A stretch of 64,000 nt of DNA from Ensifer adhaerens (GTDB taxonomy: Bacteria > Pseudomonadota > Alphaproteobacteria > Rhizobiales > Rhizobiaceae), in contig NZ_LGAP01000002.1 in NCBI RefSeq assembly GCF_001270265.1, forward strand, positions 556,001 to 620,000, read 5' to 3'. Below the pieces are notes generated by a model that worked only from the letters and a program-made list of their open reading frames with translations, was not told the origin of the DNA and searched no databases. Shown piece after piece: positions 44,755 through 53,461 of this stretch (position 1 is the stretch's first letter; the number at the start of each line of letters is the position of its first letter). The translations under genes and the position numbers were made by a program.

Positions 44755-46083
44755 TCAGATATTGTTGACGAGCACGTCGCGAAGCTTGTCGAACAGCTCG
44801 TCAATCTCCGCCTTGGAGATGATCAGCGGCGGCGAGAGCGCGATGATGTCGCCGGTGGTGCGGATCAGGAGGCCCTTTTCATAGGCCTTCAGGAAGGCGT
44901 TGAACGCACGCTTGGTCGGTTCGCCGGCGATCGGCTGCACCTCGATCGCGCCGATCAGGCCGACATTGCGGATGTCGATCACATTCGGGCAGTCCTTGAG
45001 CGAATGCAGGCCGTCCTCCCAATAGGAGGCAAGCTCGGCGGCGCGTGTCAAAAGGCCCTCTTCCTTGTAGGTGTCGAGGGTCCCAAGCGCTGCGGCCGAG
45101 GCGATCGGATTGCCGGAATAGGTGTAGCCGTGGAAGAACTCGATCAGGTGTTCCGGACCGTTCATGAAGGCGTCGTGGATTTCCGAGGTCACGAACACCG
45201 CGCCCATCGGGATCACGCCGTTGGTGAGCCCCTTCGCCGTGGTGATGATATCCGGCGTCACGTCGAAATATTGCGCGGCAAACGGCGTGCCGAGGCGACC
45301 GAAACCGGTGATGACCTCATCGAAGATCAACAGGATGCCGTGCTTGGTGCAGATATCGCGAAGCTTCTTGAGGTAGCCCTTCGGCGGGATCAGCACGCCG
45401 GTCGAACCTGCAACCGGCTCGACGATGACGGCGGCGATCGTCGAGGCGTCGTGCAGGGTGACGATGCGCTCAAGTTCTGTCGCCAGATCGCCGCCGTGCT
45501 CGGGCTCGCCGCGGGTAAACGCGTTCTGGGCCGGCAGGTGGGTGTGCGGCATGTGGTCGACGCCGGTCAGGAGCGTGCCGAACATCTTGCGGTTGGAGAC
45601 GATGCCGCCGACCGAGATGCCGCCGAAATTGACGCCGTGATAGCCGCGCTCGCGACCAATCAGGCGGAAGCGCGAACCGTCGCCCTTGGCGCGGTGATAG
45701 GCCAGCGCCACCTTCAGCGCCGTGTCGACCGATTCAGAGCCGGAATTGGTGTAGAGAACGTGGTTCATGCCCGCAGGCGCGATATCGACCAGGCGGTTCG
45801 CCAGTTCGAAAGCCTTGGGATGACCGAGCTGGAAGGCCGGCGCATAGTCGAGTTCGCCCGCCTGTTCGCGGATCGCCTCGGTGATCTTCGGGCGACAATG
45901 GCCGGCATTGACGCACCAGAGACCGGCCGTGCCGTCGAGCACCGTGCGACCGTCATGGGTCGTATAGTGCATGTCCTTCGCGCTGACGAAGAGGCGTGGC
46001 TCCTTCTTGAACTGCCGGTTGGCGGTGAACGGCATCCAGAAGGCGCGCAGGTCGTTAGGCGTGGTATTCAGACGGTTCGACAT
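44755..46083 (-). CDS. Omega-amino acid:pyruvate aminotransferase (class III)
   Basis: A 442-aa PLP class III aminotransferase: 'NSGSESVDTALKVA' (about residues 100-113), 'LLIFDEVITGFGRLG' (Asp binding PLP), and the Schiff-base Lys in 'TTAKGLTNGVIPMG'. Sequence features such as 'FWMPFTANRQFKKEPRLF' fit beta-alanine/omega-amino acid-pyruvate transaminases. Start ATG 46083 has GAGGAG upstream. A TTTGGTCAAA near-palindrome at 46145-46154 lies in the upstream region and could be an operator. Confidence 0.9.
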   Translation of the reverse strand: MSNRLNTTPNDLRAFWMPFTANRQFKKEPRLFVSAKDMHYTTHDGRTVLDGTAGLWCVNAGHCRPKITEAIREQAGELDYAPAFQLGHPKAFELANRLVDIAPAGMNHVLYTNSGSESVDTALKVALAYHRAKGDGSRFRLIGRERGYHGVNFGGISVGGIVSNRKMFGTLLTGVDHMPHTHLPAQNAFTRGEPEHGGDLATELERIVTLHDASTIAAVIVEPVAGSTGVLIPPKGYLKKLRDICTKHGILLIFDEVITGFGRLGTPFAAQYFDVTPDIITTAKGLTNGVIPMGAVFVTSEIHDAFMNGPEHLIEFFHGYTYSGNPIASAAALGTLDTYKEEGLLTRAAELASYWEDGLHSLKDCPNVIDIRNVGLIGAIEVQPIAGEPTKRAFNAFLKAYEKGLLIRTTGDIIALSPPLIISKAEIDELFDKLRDVLVNNI

Positions 46084-46427
46084 TCCAGTTCTCCTCGGCA
46101 TGGTCCTGTGTCGGGCAGCAGCGCCCGCTCGGATTCTTTTACCCTTTGGTCAAACTATCAGGGCGCCGGTTCGGGTCAAGCCTCGGGCGCTGCGCGTGCA
46201 ACGGTGCGGGGGGTGTCTCGATTTCGCGGACGTGTGTGGTTCGCCGCAAAAAAAGCCTGTTCGACCGAGGCAGTACGCGGGTTTTTTCGTCGTAGGCCCG
46301 GACGTTTTCTCAAGTTTAACCTGTTTGCGTCAACGCTACCGCGCCGTGTACCGCCGGGTCGACGGCAGTGTTCCTCGCGTTGTCCGACGGTGCGATCCGG
46401 TGTCGAAAAAAACGGAGTGGCGAGACG
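46084..46427. other. 344-bp divergent intergenic region, no gene
   Basis: Contains the promoters of the aminotransferase (minus) and GH9 gene (plus). Features seen: TTTGGTCAAA near-palindrome (46145-46154) and two short A/T runs. Both strands carry open frames here, but none has codon structure or a start signal I would support. Confidence 0.6.
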
Positions 46428-48686
46428 GTGTCGAGGTTGGGGATCGCGCAGGCGGCTATTGTCGTCCTCATTCTGCCTGGCATGGCAGCGGGCGCCGACC
46501 TGATCGTCGACGGCCGCTTCGAGCAAGGCCAAGACAGCTTCTGGGCCGGCGAAGGCGTGGTGCTGACGCGGCGCGCGGGGCAGCTTTGCGCCGATGTTTC
46601 GGCAGGCGGCGAAACCTGGGACCGGCTTATCGGCATCAACGGACTGAAACTCGAACCGCGCCTTCATTACAGGCTTTCACTGTCGGCCACGGCCGATCCC
46701 GCCCGTGCCGTACCGGCCCGCATCCAGCGCGGTGCCGAGCCCTGGACGGTGCAGGGCGAGTTCAGCGTCGGCGGCACGCCCGGGCGTGCGCCGTTTTCGG
46801 CAGACTTCATGGCGTCGGAAGAGGAAGAGGCCCAGCTGGTTTTCCCGCTCGGCGGCGCCGAGAAAACCTGGCGCTTCTGTATCGACGACCTGTCGCTGGT
46901 CGAGATTGCTGCGCCTCCCGCTGCGGACAAGCGGGCGAACCAGGGGCCGGCCATCCGGGTCAACCAGCTCGGCTATTTCACTGACGGCCCGAAGCGGGCG
47001 ACGGTGGTCTCGGAGGCGCGCCGCGCCATTTCCTTTCAGCTGGTCGATGCAAGCGATGTCGTCGTCGGCGAGGGGACGACGCGGCCGAGCGGCTTCGATC
47101 CGTCCGCCGGCGTCAGCACGCATGTGGCGGATTTTTCCGCCTATGCCGTTCCCGGCGAAGACTATAGGCTGGTCTCCGGCGACTGGAGCAGCGATCGCTT
47201 CTCGATCTCCGACGATCTCTATGGCCGCCTGCGGGTCGATGCGCTCTCCTGGTTCTATCCGCAGCGCAGCGGCATCAAGATCCGGGGCGATATCGCCGGC
47301 AAGGCCTATGCGCGGCCTGCCGGGCATGTCGGTGTCGCGCCGAACGAGGGCGACAAATCCGTCGGCTGCTTCACTGGCGCTGAGGCCGCCACGCTCTACG
47401 GCGACTGGTCCTGCTCCTATCGTCTCGACGTTTCCGGCGGTTGGTACGATGCCGGCGATCATGGCAAGTACGCCGTCAACGGGGCGATCTCGGTCGCGCA
47501 GCTGCTGGCCACGTTCGAGCGCGGCCGCGTTTTCGGCGGTGCTACGTCGCCTGTCCTCAGCGATCGGCTTTCGCGCATTCCCGAAAGCGGCAATGGCATT
47601 CCCGATTTGCTCGACGAAGCGCGATGGGAACTGCAATTCCTGCTTTCGATGATGGTGCCCGACGGCGAGCCGCTCGCCGGGATGGTGCATCACAAGATCC
47701 ACGATACCGAGTGGACTTCGCCACCGATGCTGCCGAGCGAAGATCCGAAACCGCGGGCGCTCCACCGGCCTTCGACGGCCGCGACCTTCGATGTGGCGGC
47801 AGTGGCCGCGCAGGCCTCACGGCTCTTTGCCAAGGACAATCCGACCTTCGCCGCAAGGCTGTTGACGTCCGCGCGCAAGGCATGGGTGGCGGCCAATGCC
47901 AATCCGACGCTGTTCGCGCCGAAATCGGACGGCCTTTCAGGCGGCGGCGACTATGACGACGACGACGTTTCCGACGAACTCTATTGGGCCGCGGCAGAAC
48001 TGTTCCTGACAACCGGAGAGGCGAAGTATCTCGATGCCTTGCGCGCTTCTCCGCACTGGGCAGGCGAGGTGTTGCCGCCGACCGGTGCGTTTCACTGGCG
48101 CAACGTTGCCGGCTTCGCCCGGCTGCAACTCGCGCTTTACGGCGGGGCCTTGCCCAGGGCCGATCGCGACATGGTGCGAAGCTCGGTTCTGACGGCGGCG
48201 GGGACATTCCTTCAGCTGCAGACGGCCGAGCCGTTCGGGCAGATCTATCGCCCTGGAAATCACCAGTACGACTGGGGATCGAACCAACTGATCCTGCAAA
48301 ACATCATCGTCCTGTCGGTGGCCTTCGACCTTTCGGGGGATAGAGCCTTCCTCAATGCTGCGCGCGAGAGCATGGACTATATTCTCGGCCGCAATGCCAT
48401 GGCGCTCTCCTACATCACCGGTTACGGCGCGCGCTCGCCCGAGAATCAGCATAGCCGCTGGTACGCGCATCAGGTGGACCCGACGCTGCCCAATCCGCCG
48501 GTCGGCTCGCTTGCCGGTGGGCCGAATTCGACGCCCGTGGATGCCATCGCCAAGCAGCGGCTGCAGGGTTGCGCGCCCCAGACCTGCTATGTCGACGATA
48601 TCGAGGCCTATGGCTCCAATGAGATCACCATCAACTGGAATGCGCCGCTGGTCTATGTCGCGTCGTTCCTTGCCGATGCACGCTAG
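46428..48686 (+). CDS. Secreted GH9 glycoside hydrolase (endoglucanase-like)
   Basis: A 752-aa secreted enzyme. Signal peptide at residues 1-22 (ending MAAGA), a CBM4/9-like beta module (about 25-165), a CelD_N immunoglobulin-like domain (about 175-265), and a GH9 (alpha/alpha)6 barrel. Catalytic features: DAGDH with base Asp near 341-344, 'SPENQHSRWY' with His 675, and the general acid Glu 732 in 'SNEITINWN'. GH9 enzymes cut beta-1,4-glucans. Start GTG 46428 is inferred from the signal peptide; GGAG lies ten bases upstream. The next gene follows after 12 bp. Confidence 0.88.
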   Translation: MSRLGIAQAAIVVLILPGMAAGADLIVDGRFEQGQDSFWAGEGVVLTRRAGQLCADVSAGGETWDRLIGINGLKLEPRLHYRLSLSATADPARAVPARIQRGAEPWTVQGEFSVGGTPGRAPFSADFMASEEEEAQLVFPLGGAEKTWRFCIDDLSLVEIAAPPAADKRANQGPAIRVNQLGYFTDGPKRATVVSEARRAISFQLVDASDVVVGEGTTRPSGFDPSAGVSTHVADFSAYAVPGEDYRLVSGDWSSDRFSISDDLYGRLRVDALSWFYPQRSGIKIRGDIAGKAYARPAGHVGVAPNEGDKSVGCFTGAEAATLYGDWSCSYRLDVSGGWYDAGDHGKYAVNGAISVAQLLATFERGRVFGGATSPVLSDRLSRIPESGNGIPDLLDEARWELQFLLSMMVPDGEPLAGMVHHKIHDTEWTSPPMLPSEDPKPRALHRPSTAATFDVAAVAAQASRLFAKDNPTFAARLLTSARKAWVAANANPTLFAPKSDGLSGGGDYDDDDVSDELYWAAAELFLTTGEAKYLDALRASPHWAGEVLPPTGAFHWRNVAGFARLQLALYGGALPRADRDMVRSSVLTAAGTFLQLQTAEPFGQIYRPGNHQYDWGSNQLILQNIIVLSVAFDLSGDRAFLNAARESMDYILGRNAMALSYITGYGARSPENQHSRWYAHQVDPTLPNPPVGSLAGGPNSTPVDAIAKQRLQGCAPQTCYVDDIEAYGSNEITINWNAPLVYVASFLADAR

Positions 48687-48698
48687 GGGGCTGCAGTG

Positions 48699-49835
48699 AT
48701 GACCGGGATAGCCTTTGTCGGAACAGGTTTCGTTGCCGACTATTACATGACGACGCTTGCCAACCATCCGCAGCTCCAACTGGTTGGCGTCTGGGATCGC
48801 GACGAAACACGCCTGACGGAGTTTGCCGCCTACTGGAAGGTCAACCGTTACGCGACGCTGGACGAGGTGCTGGCGGATCCGGCGGTGGCGATCGTCGTCA
48901 ACCTGACGACGCCGGAGAGCCACTATACGGTAAACCGCGCAGCGCTTCTCGCCGGCAAGCACGTCTATTGTGAAAAGCCGCTGGCCATGGGCGTCGAGGA
49001 GGCGAGTGAACTCGTAGAGTTGGCGCGAGAGCGGGCGCTGGTGCTTGGCGGCGCGCCGGCCAATGCACTCAGCGAAGCGCAGGCGCTCTGTGCCTCGCTG
49101 CTTGCGGCCGGCGCCATCGGCGCGCCGCGCCTCGTCTATGCGGAAATGGAAGACGGCCCGGTGTTTAGAGCGAACTGGCGCGAATGGCGCAGCCGTTCCG
49201 GCGCCCGCTGGCCCGGCGTGCATGAGTTCGAAGTCGGCTGCACGCTGGAGCATGCGGGCTATGCGGCAAGCTGGCTTGTTTCGCTTTTCGGACCGGTTGC
49301 CGAGGTCAGCGCCGTTTCTGCCCTGACTTTCCCGGACAAGGGACCGGGCACGGAACGCTTAAGCCTTGGCCCGGATTTCTCTGTCGGTTGCCTTTCCTTC
49401 CGCTCAGGCGTGACGGCGCGTGTGACCTGCGGGCTTGCGGCCCCGCGCGACCGTTCGCTGACTGTTATCGGCGACAAGGGCACCATCGTCGTGCGCGATC
49501 TCTGGGACAACCGCTCTCCCATTCATGTCGAAGCTTTCGGTGCCAAGCGTTCGCTGCAGCACCGCATTCTCGACTGGGTCGAGTGGAAGACCGGTCGCAA
49601 GCTGCCTGTCCGGCTCTACGCCGGAAACAAGGTGCGCTATCCGACCAGGGCCAAGGCGCCGGTCTTGCCCGCCTATCCCTCAAAGATCGATTTTGTCAGT
49701 GGCATTGCTGCTCAGGCCGATGCGATCACGCGTGGGGAGGCGCCGTTCTTTTCCGGAGCGACGGCGCGCCACCTCACCGAGATCGTGCTTGCCCTCAACA
49801 ACGGCCGCCAAGGCTATCGCCCGCTCGATCTATGA
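48699..49835 (+). CDS. Gfo/Idh/MocA family oxidoreductase
   Basis: A 378-aa NAD(P)-dependent dehydrogenase with the Rossmann motif 'AFVGTGFVADYY' (about residues 4-15) and 'HVYCEKPLAM' (catalytic Lys) near 95. Family members act on sugars, inositols and related alcohols. It is co-directional with and 12 bp after the GH9 gene, so it probably processes a sugar linked to that enzyme's product. Its 3' end overlaps the convergent dehydrogenase gene by 6 bp. Confidence 0.88.
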   Translation: MTGIAFVGTGFVADYYMTTLANHPQLQLVGVWDRDETRLTEFAAYWKVNRYATLDEVLADPAVAIVVNLTTPESHYTVNRAALLAGKHVYCEKPLAMGVEEASELVELARERALVLGGAPANALSEAQALCASLLAAGAIGAPRLVYAEMEDGPVFRANWREWRSRSGARWPGVHEFEVGCTLEHAGYAASWLVSLFGPVAEVSAVSALTFPDKGPGTERLSLGPDFSVGCLSFRSGVTARVTCGLAAPRDRSLTVIGDKGTIVVRDLWDNRSPIHVEAFGAKRSLQHRILDWVEWKTGRKLPVRLYAGNKVRYPTRAKAPVLPAYPSKIDFVSGIAAQADAITRGEAPFFSGATARHLTEIVLALNNGRQGYRPLDL

Positions 49836-50876
49836 CGGCGGCAGGGCGCGGATCTTCTCGATGATTTCGACCGCGTGGGTGCTGCGCGACATCGGCATCA
49901 GGATATGCTCGTGCCAGCCCTCCAGGATCGCCGCACTTGCCGCTTCGATCTCGAATTGCAATCCGTTGCCGGGGAAGGGCAGATCGAAGCGCTGAAGGCC
50001 GGGCAGCGAGGTACGCCTGGCAATTCGCGTCAGTGCCTTTGCCCACAGGCCCTGGCCCTTTGGCGCGATAACCTTGCGCACCAGGCCGTTATTGCCGAGG
50101 AACAGCCGTTTCGCCTTCAGAAACGGCGCGTCGATGACGAGCGTGCCGCGGTCTCCGTCGATAATGAAGCGATTATCGCCGTCACGGTCGAAACCGCAGG
50201 AAAGATGCGCCTCGAAGCCGGTATAGGCGAGGCGCATTTCCGCCTGGAGGTCGACGCCCGTGGGTGCGCTTTGCCAGCGGCCGTCGATGGCTTGCGGGTG
50301 CCCGAACAGGTTGAGGCACACGGACAGCGGATAGATGCCGAGGTCGAGCAGCGATCCGCCACCGAGCCTGGCGTCGAAGAAGCGGCTCGTGGGATCGAAC
50401 GGCTTCTCATAGGCAAGCTCGGCTTTGACATGCCGGATGCGACCCAGCGCTTCTCCATCGAGCAGGGCGCGCGCCTTTGTGATCGCCGGCAGGAAACAGG
50501 ACCACATGCCCTCCATGGCGAACAGGCTTTTGGCTGCGGCCAAGGCGGCGAGCGAACGCGCGTCGTCGAACGAGGTCGCCAGCGGCTTTTCGACCAGCAC
50601 GGCCTTATCAGCCGACAGGAAGACGATGGCGTGCTCCAGGTGGACGGCGTTGGGCGAGGCGACGTAGACCGCGTCGATACCCGGATCGGCGGCGAAGGCC
50701 TCGATGCTGGAATGGCTGGCGATGCCGCCGAACCGGGCGGCGAAGGCATCGGCCCTCTCCTTGCTGCGGGAATAGACAGCGGCCAACACGGCATTGCCGG
50801 TAAACTGGATGTCGGACGCGAAGCTGTTCGCGATCGCGCCGGTACCAGCGATGCCCCAACGGACCTTGTCTTGCAT
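49830..50876 (-). CDS. Gfo/Idh/MocA family oxidoreductase (second copy)
   Basis: A 348-aa homologue of the neighbouring dehydrogenase but not a close duplicate: 'WGIAGTGAIANSFASDIQ' (residues 7-24) and 'AVLVEKPLATSFDDA' (catalytic Lys). 'LLDLGIYPLSVCLNLFG' fits the trans-dihydrodiol/xylose dehydrogenase-like branch. Start ATG 50876. Convergent with the other dehydrogenase gene; their stop codons overlap. Confidence 0.88.
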   Translation of the reverse strand: MQDKVRWGIAGTGAIANSFASDIQFTGNAVLAAVYSRSKERADAFAARFGGIASHSSIEAFAADPGIDAVYVASPNAVHLEHAIVFLSADKAVLVEKPLATSFDDARSLAALAAAKSLFAMEGMWSCFLPAITKARALLDGEALGRIRHVKAELAYEKPFDPTSRFFDARLGGGSLLDLGIYPLSVCLNLFGHPQAIDGRWQSAPTGVDLQAEMRLAYTGFEAHLSCGFDRDGDNRFIIDGDRGTLVIDAPFLKAKRLFLGNNGLVRKVIAPKGQGLWAKALTRIARRTSLPGLQRFDLPFPGNGLQFEIEAASAAILEGWHEHILMPMSRSTHAVEIIEKIRALPPS

Positions 50877-51050
50877 TAACCCGATGTCCCGGCTGTTTCG
50901 CTCGGGGCGCATCCTGACCCGGAAATCTCAAGGTCGCGTAAACATCGGCGGCAAGCTCCGAGCAACATTGACGGTCGATGTTATCAGGGCAGCGGGCCGC
51001 TTCGGCCGGGCAATGGCTTGCCCCGTCTGCCGATCTTCCAGAAAAGAATA

Positions 51051-51078
51051 AGCCCCGCGCGATTTCTCGTGTGGGGCT
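51051..51078 (-). terminator. Intrinsic terminator of nolR
   Basis: 12-bp stem with two G-U pairs (51051-51062 with 51067-51078), TTTC loop. On the minus strand it is followed by a T-rich stretch. It lies 37 bp past the nolR stop codon. Confidence 0.8.
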
Positions 51079-51114
51079 ACTTCAGGGCATGATCCCTGTT
51101 GCGGACTGATTAGG

Positions 51115-51471
51115 TCAGGCCGAGCGGCGGACCAAGGTCTTTTCTTCCACGGCATTTGCTGCAACGCCGTAGATATCGGAGAGCGTACCCAAAATTCTCA
51201 TGACGGCGTCGGACGAGCTGGAATAGTAGATCGTCTGAGCGTCGCGCCGAGTGCTGACCAGATTCTGGGCTCGCAGCTTGGACAGGTGCTGGGACAGAGC
51301 GGACTGGCTCAGCCCCACCTTATTGGCCAATGCGCCGACCGCCATCTCTTCCTTGACAAGGGAATCGAGGATGAGAAGGCGCTTAGGATTTGCCATGGCC
51401 GAGAGGAAGCCGGCTGCTATCTCGGCTTCATCGTGTTTTTCAGGCGAAAGTGGCTGCATTGCGTGCTCCAT
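51115..51471 (-). CDS. nolR: ArsR-type regulator NolR (nodulation repressor)
   Basis: A 118-aa winged-helix protein nearly identical in pattern to Sinorhizobium NolR: 'AAGFLSAMANPKRLLILDSL', recognition helix 'VGLSQSALSQHLSKLRAQNL', and 'RRDAQTIYYSSSSDAVM'. NolR is a dimeric global regulator that represses nod genes and its own gene, linking growth phase to symbiosis. It binds (A/T)TTAG-N9-A(T/A). Such a site is present upstream at 51516-51531. ATG 51459 (MQPLSPEK) has a better GGAG ribosome binding site than ATG 51471, so the start may be four codons later. Confidence 0.93.
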   Translation of the reverse strand: MEHAMQPLSPEKHDEAEIAAGFLSAMANPKRLLILDSLVKEEMAVGALANKVGLSQSALSQHLSKLRAQNLVSTRRDAQTIYYSSSSDAVMRILGTLSDIYGVAANAVEEKTLVRRSA

Positions 51472-51515
51472 GCGAAAATTACATCACACGTAGTTATGGT
51501 TGACGAAGGACGATA

Positions 51516-51531
51516 ATTAGTCGTGATGCAT
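51516..51531 (+). promoter_or_regulatory. NolR box upstream of nolR (autoregulation)
   Basis: ATTAG-N9-AT matches the published NolR consensus (A/T)TTAG-N9-A(T/A) exactly. It lies 45 bp upstream of the annotated nolR start, where promoter occlusion would give autorepression. Confidence 0.7.
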
Positions 51532-51578
51532 AAAAGGGCAACTACCTACTGCAAGAAATGGGGGTAGCTGGCGAGCGA

Positions 51579-52322
51579 TTAACCGTAAAGTTCGCGCAAA
51601 AGTGGCCGTAACTCCGAACTGTCCCGCATTGGCGCAGGGAACTCGAGCCGCTTCAATTGGTCGCCTTGGGCGAGATCGAGCCCGGCAGCGTCGATTCCGA
51701 CGACTTTCCAGTCGCCTGCAGCGGCATTACAGAGTTTCTCAGCGTAAAATCTGACCGCGTCGGCATGATCGGCATTCATATGTTCGATAGCGCCTGCTTC
51801 CATGGCGGCGAGCGATGCCGTCGCCGGTGATTCGATCACCAGATCCTGTGCCGTCAGCACATAGGCGCGGCCGAAGCCACCGTTAAGGCTGGCGCGTAAC
51901 GGGTTCAGGCGGAAGAAGCCGAAATCGGGAAAGTCGACATAGAGCTTCGATTTCGGATGACGGCGAACGAATCGCTCGCGGATGCGCGCATGGGCTTCAG
52001 AATCGTGCGAGACCGCTTCGGCCTCGCACTGCACAGTGAGCCTGGGATGGGCGAGGGGGTCGCCCTTGCCGGGCTCTCCGGTCAGCAGCGAGGCGCGCGT
52101 GTCTGCAAGCAGCGCCTTGGTATGGGTCGACAACTTGGAGATCAGGATCACCGGCACGCCATCGACATCCATGCCGACGAGCACACGACTGACGAAGGGG
52201 AAGCCGTCGCTCTCCGGTTCGATTGCCGCAAGCGAGCCGCTGCGCGCGCCGCGCAGCAGCGTATGCGCCAGCGTGCGGGCCTCGTCATCGGTTTCGCGCA
52301 ACACATTCGGTTTGTCGCTCAT
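51579..52322 (-). CDS. HugZ family heme oxygenase-like protein
   Basis: A 247-aa protein with an N-terminal PNPOx-like split barrel (about residues 10-160; 'GSLAAIEPESDGFPFVSRV') and a C-terminal DUF2470 domain ('EAGAIEHMNADHADAVRFYAEKL'). This order is that of HugZ, which degrades heme to release iron in Campylobacter and Helicobacter. The His in 'HMNADHADA' is a possible heme ligand region. Same strand as nolR but separated by the NolR box and a 107-bp gap. Confidence 0.85.
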   Translation of the reverse strand: MSDKPNVLRETDDEARTLAHTLLRGARSGSLAAIEPESDGFPFVSRVLVGMDVDGVPVILISKLSTHTKALLADTRASLLTGEPGKGDPLAHPRLTVQCEAEAVSHDSEAHARIRERFVRRHPKSKLYVDFPDFGFFRLNPLRASLNGGFGRAYVLTAQDLVIESPATASLAAMEAGAIEHMNADHADAVRFYAEKLCNAAAGDWKVVGIDAAGLDLAQGDQLKRLEFPAPMRDSSELRPLLRELYG

Positions 52323-52361
52323 TCGTCAGTCCTTCCTGAATTTCAGCCCGGCTCCAGACGA

Positions 52362-52389
52362 AAAAGCCCGGAACGGATTCCGGGCTTTT
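52362..52389 (-). terminator. Intrinsic terminator after choV
   Basis: 12-bp perfect stem (52362-52373 with 52378-52389), CGGA loop, A/T runs on both sides. Lies 22 bp past the choV stop codon. Confidence 0.9.
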
Positions 52390-52411
52390 ATTGGCTTCTT
52401 GTGTGCGTTCG

Positions 52412-53461
52412 TCAACTTTTGCTGCGATGTCGCGTCAGGCCTTCGACGATGTTCTGCGCGTTGATCGTGCCGACGACGGAGCCGTTGTCGACGACGCCGA
52501 CGCTGCCCGGCTGGCGGGACATGGCATCGAGGATGTCGACGAGCGGCGTCGTCGGCTTGGCGGTCGCCGTTACGCCGGCAATGGTCGCTCCACGCTCAAC
52601 GCCGGTTTGCATCACGTCCTTGGCCGTCAGCATGCTGATCGGGTTCATATGCTGGACGAAATCGGCGACATACTGGTTCGCCGGGTTTCTGACGATGTCC
52701 TGCGGGGTTCCGCACTGGATGATGCGGCCACCTTCCATGATGGCGATGCGGTTGCCGATGCGGAACGCCTCATCGAGATCGTGGCTGACGAACACGATCG
52801 TCTTCTTCAGGCGCCGCTGGAATTCAAGCAGTTCGTCCTGAAGCCGGGTGCGGATCAGCGGATCGAGCGCCGAGAACGGCTCGTCCATCAGGAGGATCGG
52901 CGCGCCGGTCGCAAAGGCGCGGGCAAGGCCGACACGCTGCTGCATGCCGCCCGACAGCTCGTTGACCTTGCGATCTGCCCACTTCGTCAGGTTGACGAGC
53001 TCAAGCTGCTCGCCGACGCGGGCCTTGCGTTCGGCGTCCGGCATGCCGGCAAGCTCGAGACCGAAGCCGACATTGTCGGCGACGGTGCGCCAGGGCAAGA
53101 GCGCGAACTGCTGGAACACCATGGACACGGTGTGCATGCGGAAGTCGCGCAGCGACTTTGCCGTGGTGCGGTAGGGGTTGAGCGGCCCGTTTGCCGTCTT
53201 GACCTCGACCTCGCCGCGAACGACGGGCGCAAGGCCGTTGACGGCGCGAAGCAGGGTCGACTTGCCGGAGCCGGAGAGGCCCATCAAAACCAGGATCTCG
53301 CCCTCGTTGATCGCCAGCGATGCGCCGGCAACGCCGAGCACCAGACCGGTGGCGGCGCCGATTTCGTCGCGGGTCTTGCCCTGGTCGACCATCTGCAGCG
53401 CGGTTTGCGGATTGTTGCCGAAGATGATGTCGACATTTTTGAAAACGACGGCGTCGGTCAT
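52412..53461 (-). CDS. choV: Choline ABC transporter ATP-binding protein ChoV
   Basis: A 349-aa ABC ATPase of the osmoprotectant type: Walker A GLSGSGKST (about residues 60-68), signature LSGGMQQRVGLARAF (about 160-174), Walker B 'ILLMDEPFSALD', and one C-terminal CBS domain (about 285-345). It powers ChoW. Its ATG overlaps the choW stop codon (ATGA). Choline taken up feeds glycine betaine synthesis or catabolism. Confidence 0.95.
   Translation of the reverse strand: MTDAVVFKNVDIIFGNNPQTALQMVDQGKTRDEIGAATGLVLGVAGASLAINEGEILVLMGLSGSGKSTLLRAVNGLAPVVRGEVEVKTANGPLNPYRTTAKSLRDFRMHTVSMVFQQFALLPWRTVADNVGFGLELAGMPDAERKARVGEQLELVNLTKWADRKVNELSGGMQQRVGLARAFATGAPILLMDEPFSALDPLIRTRLQDELLEFQRRLKKTIVFVSHDLDEAFRIGNRIAIMEGGRIIQCGTPQDIVRNPANQYVADFVQHMNPISMLTAKDVMQTGVERGATIAGVTATAKPTTPLVDILDAMSRQPGSVGVVDNGSVVGTINAQNIVEGLTRHRSKS

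Noticed and set aside
49830-50876. Tandem duplication of the Gfo/Idh/MocA dehydrogenases
   Set aside because: The two proteins share family motifs only and are convergent, not direct repeats; they are separate family members.
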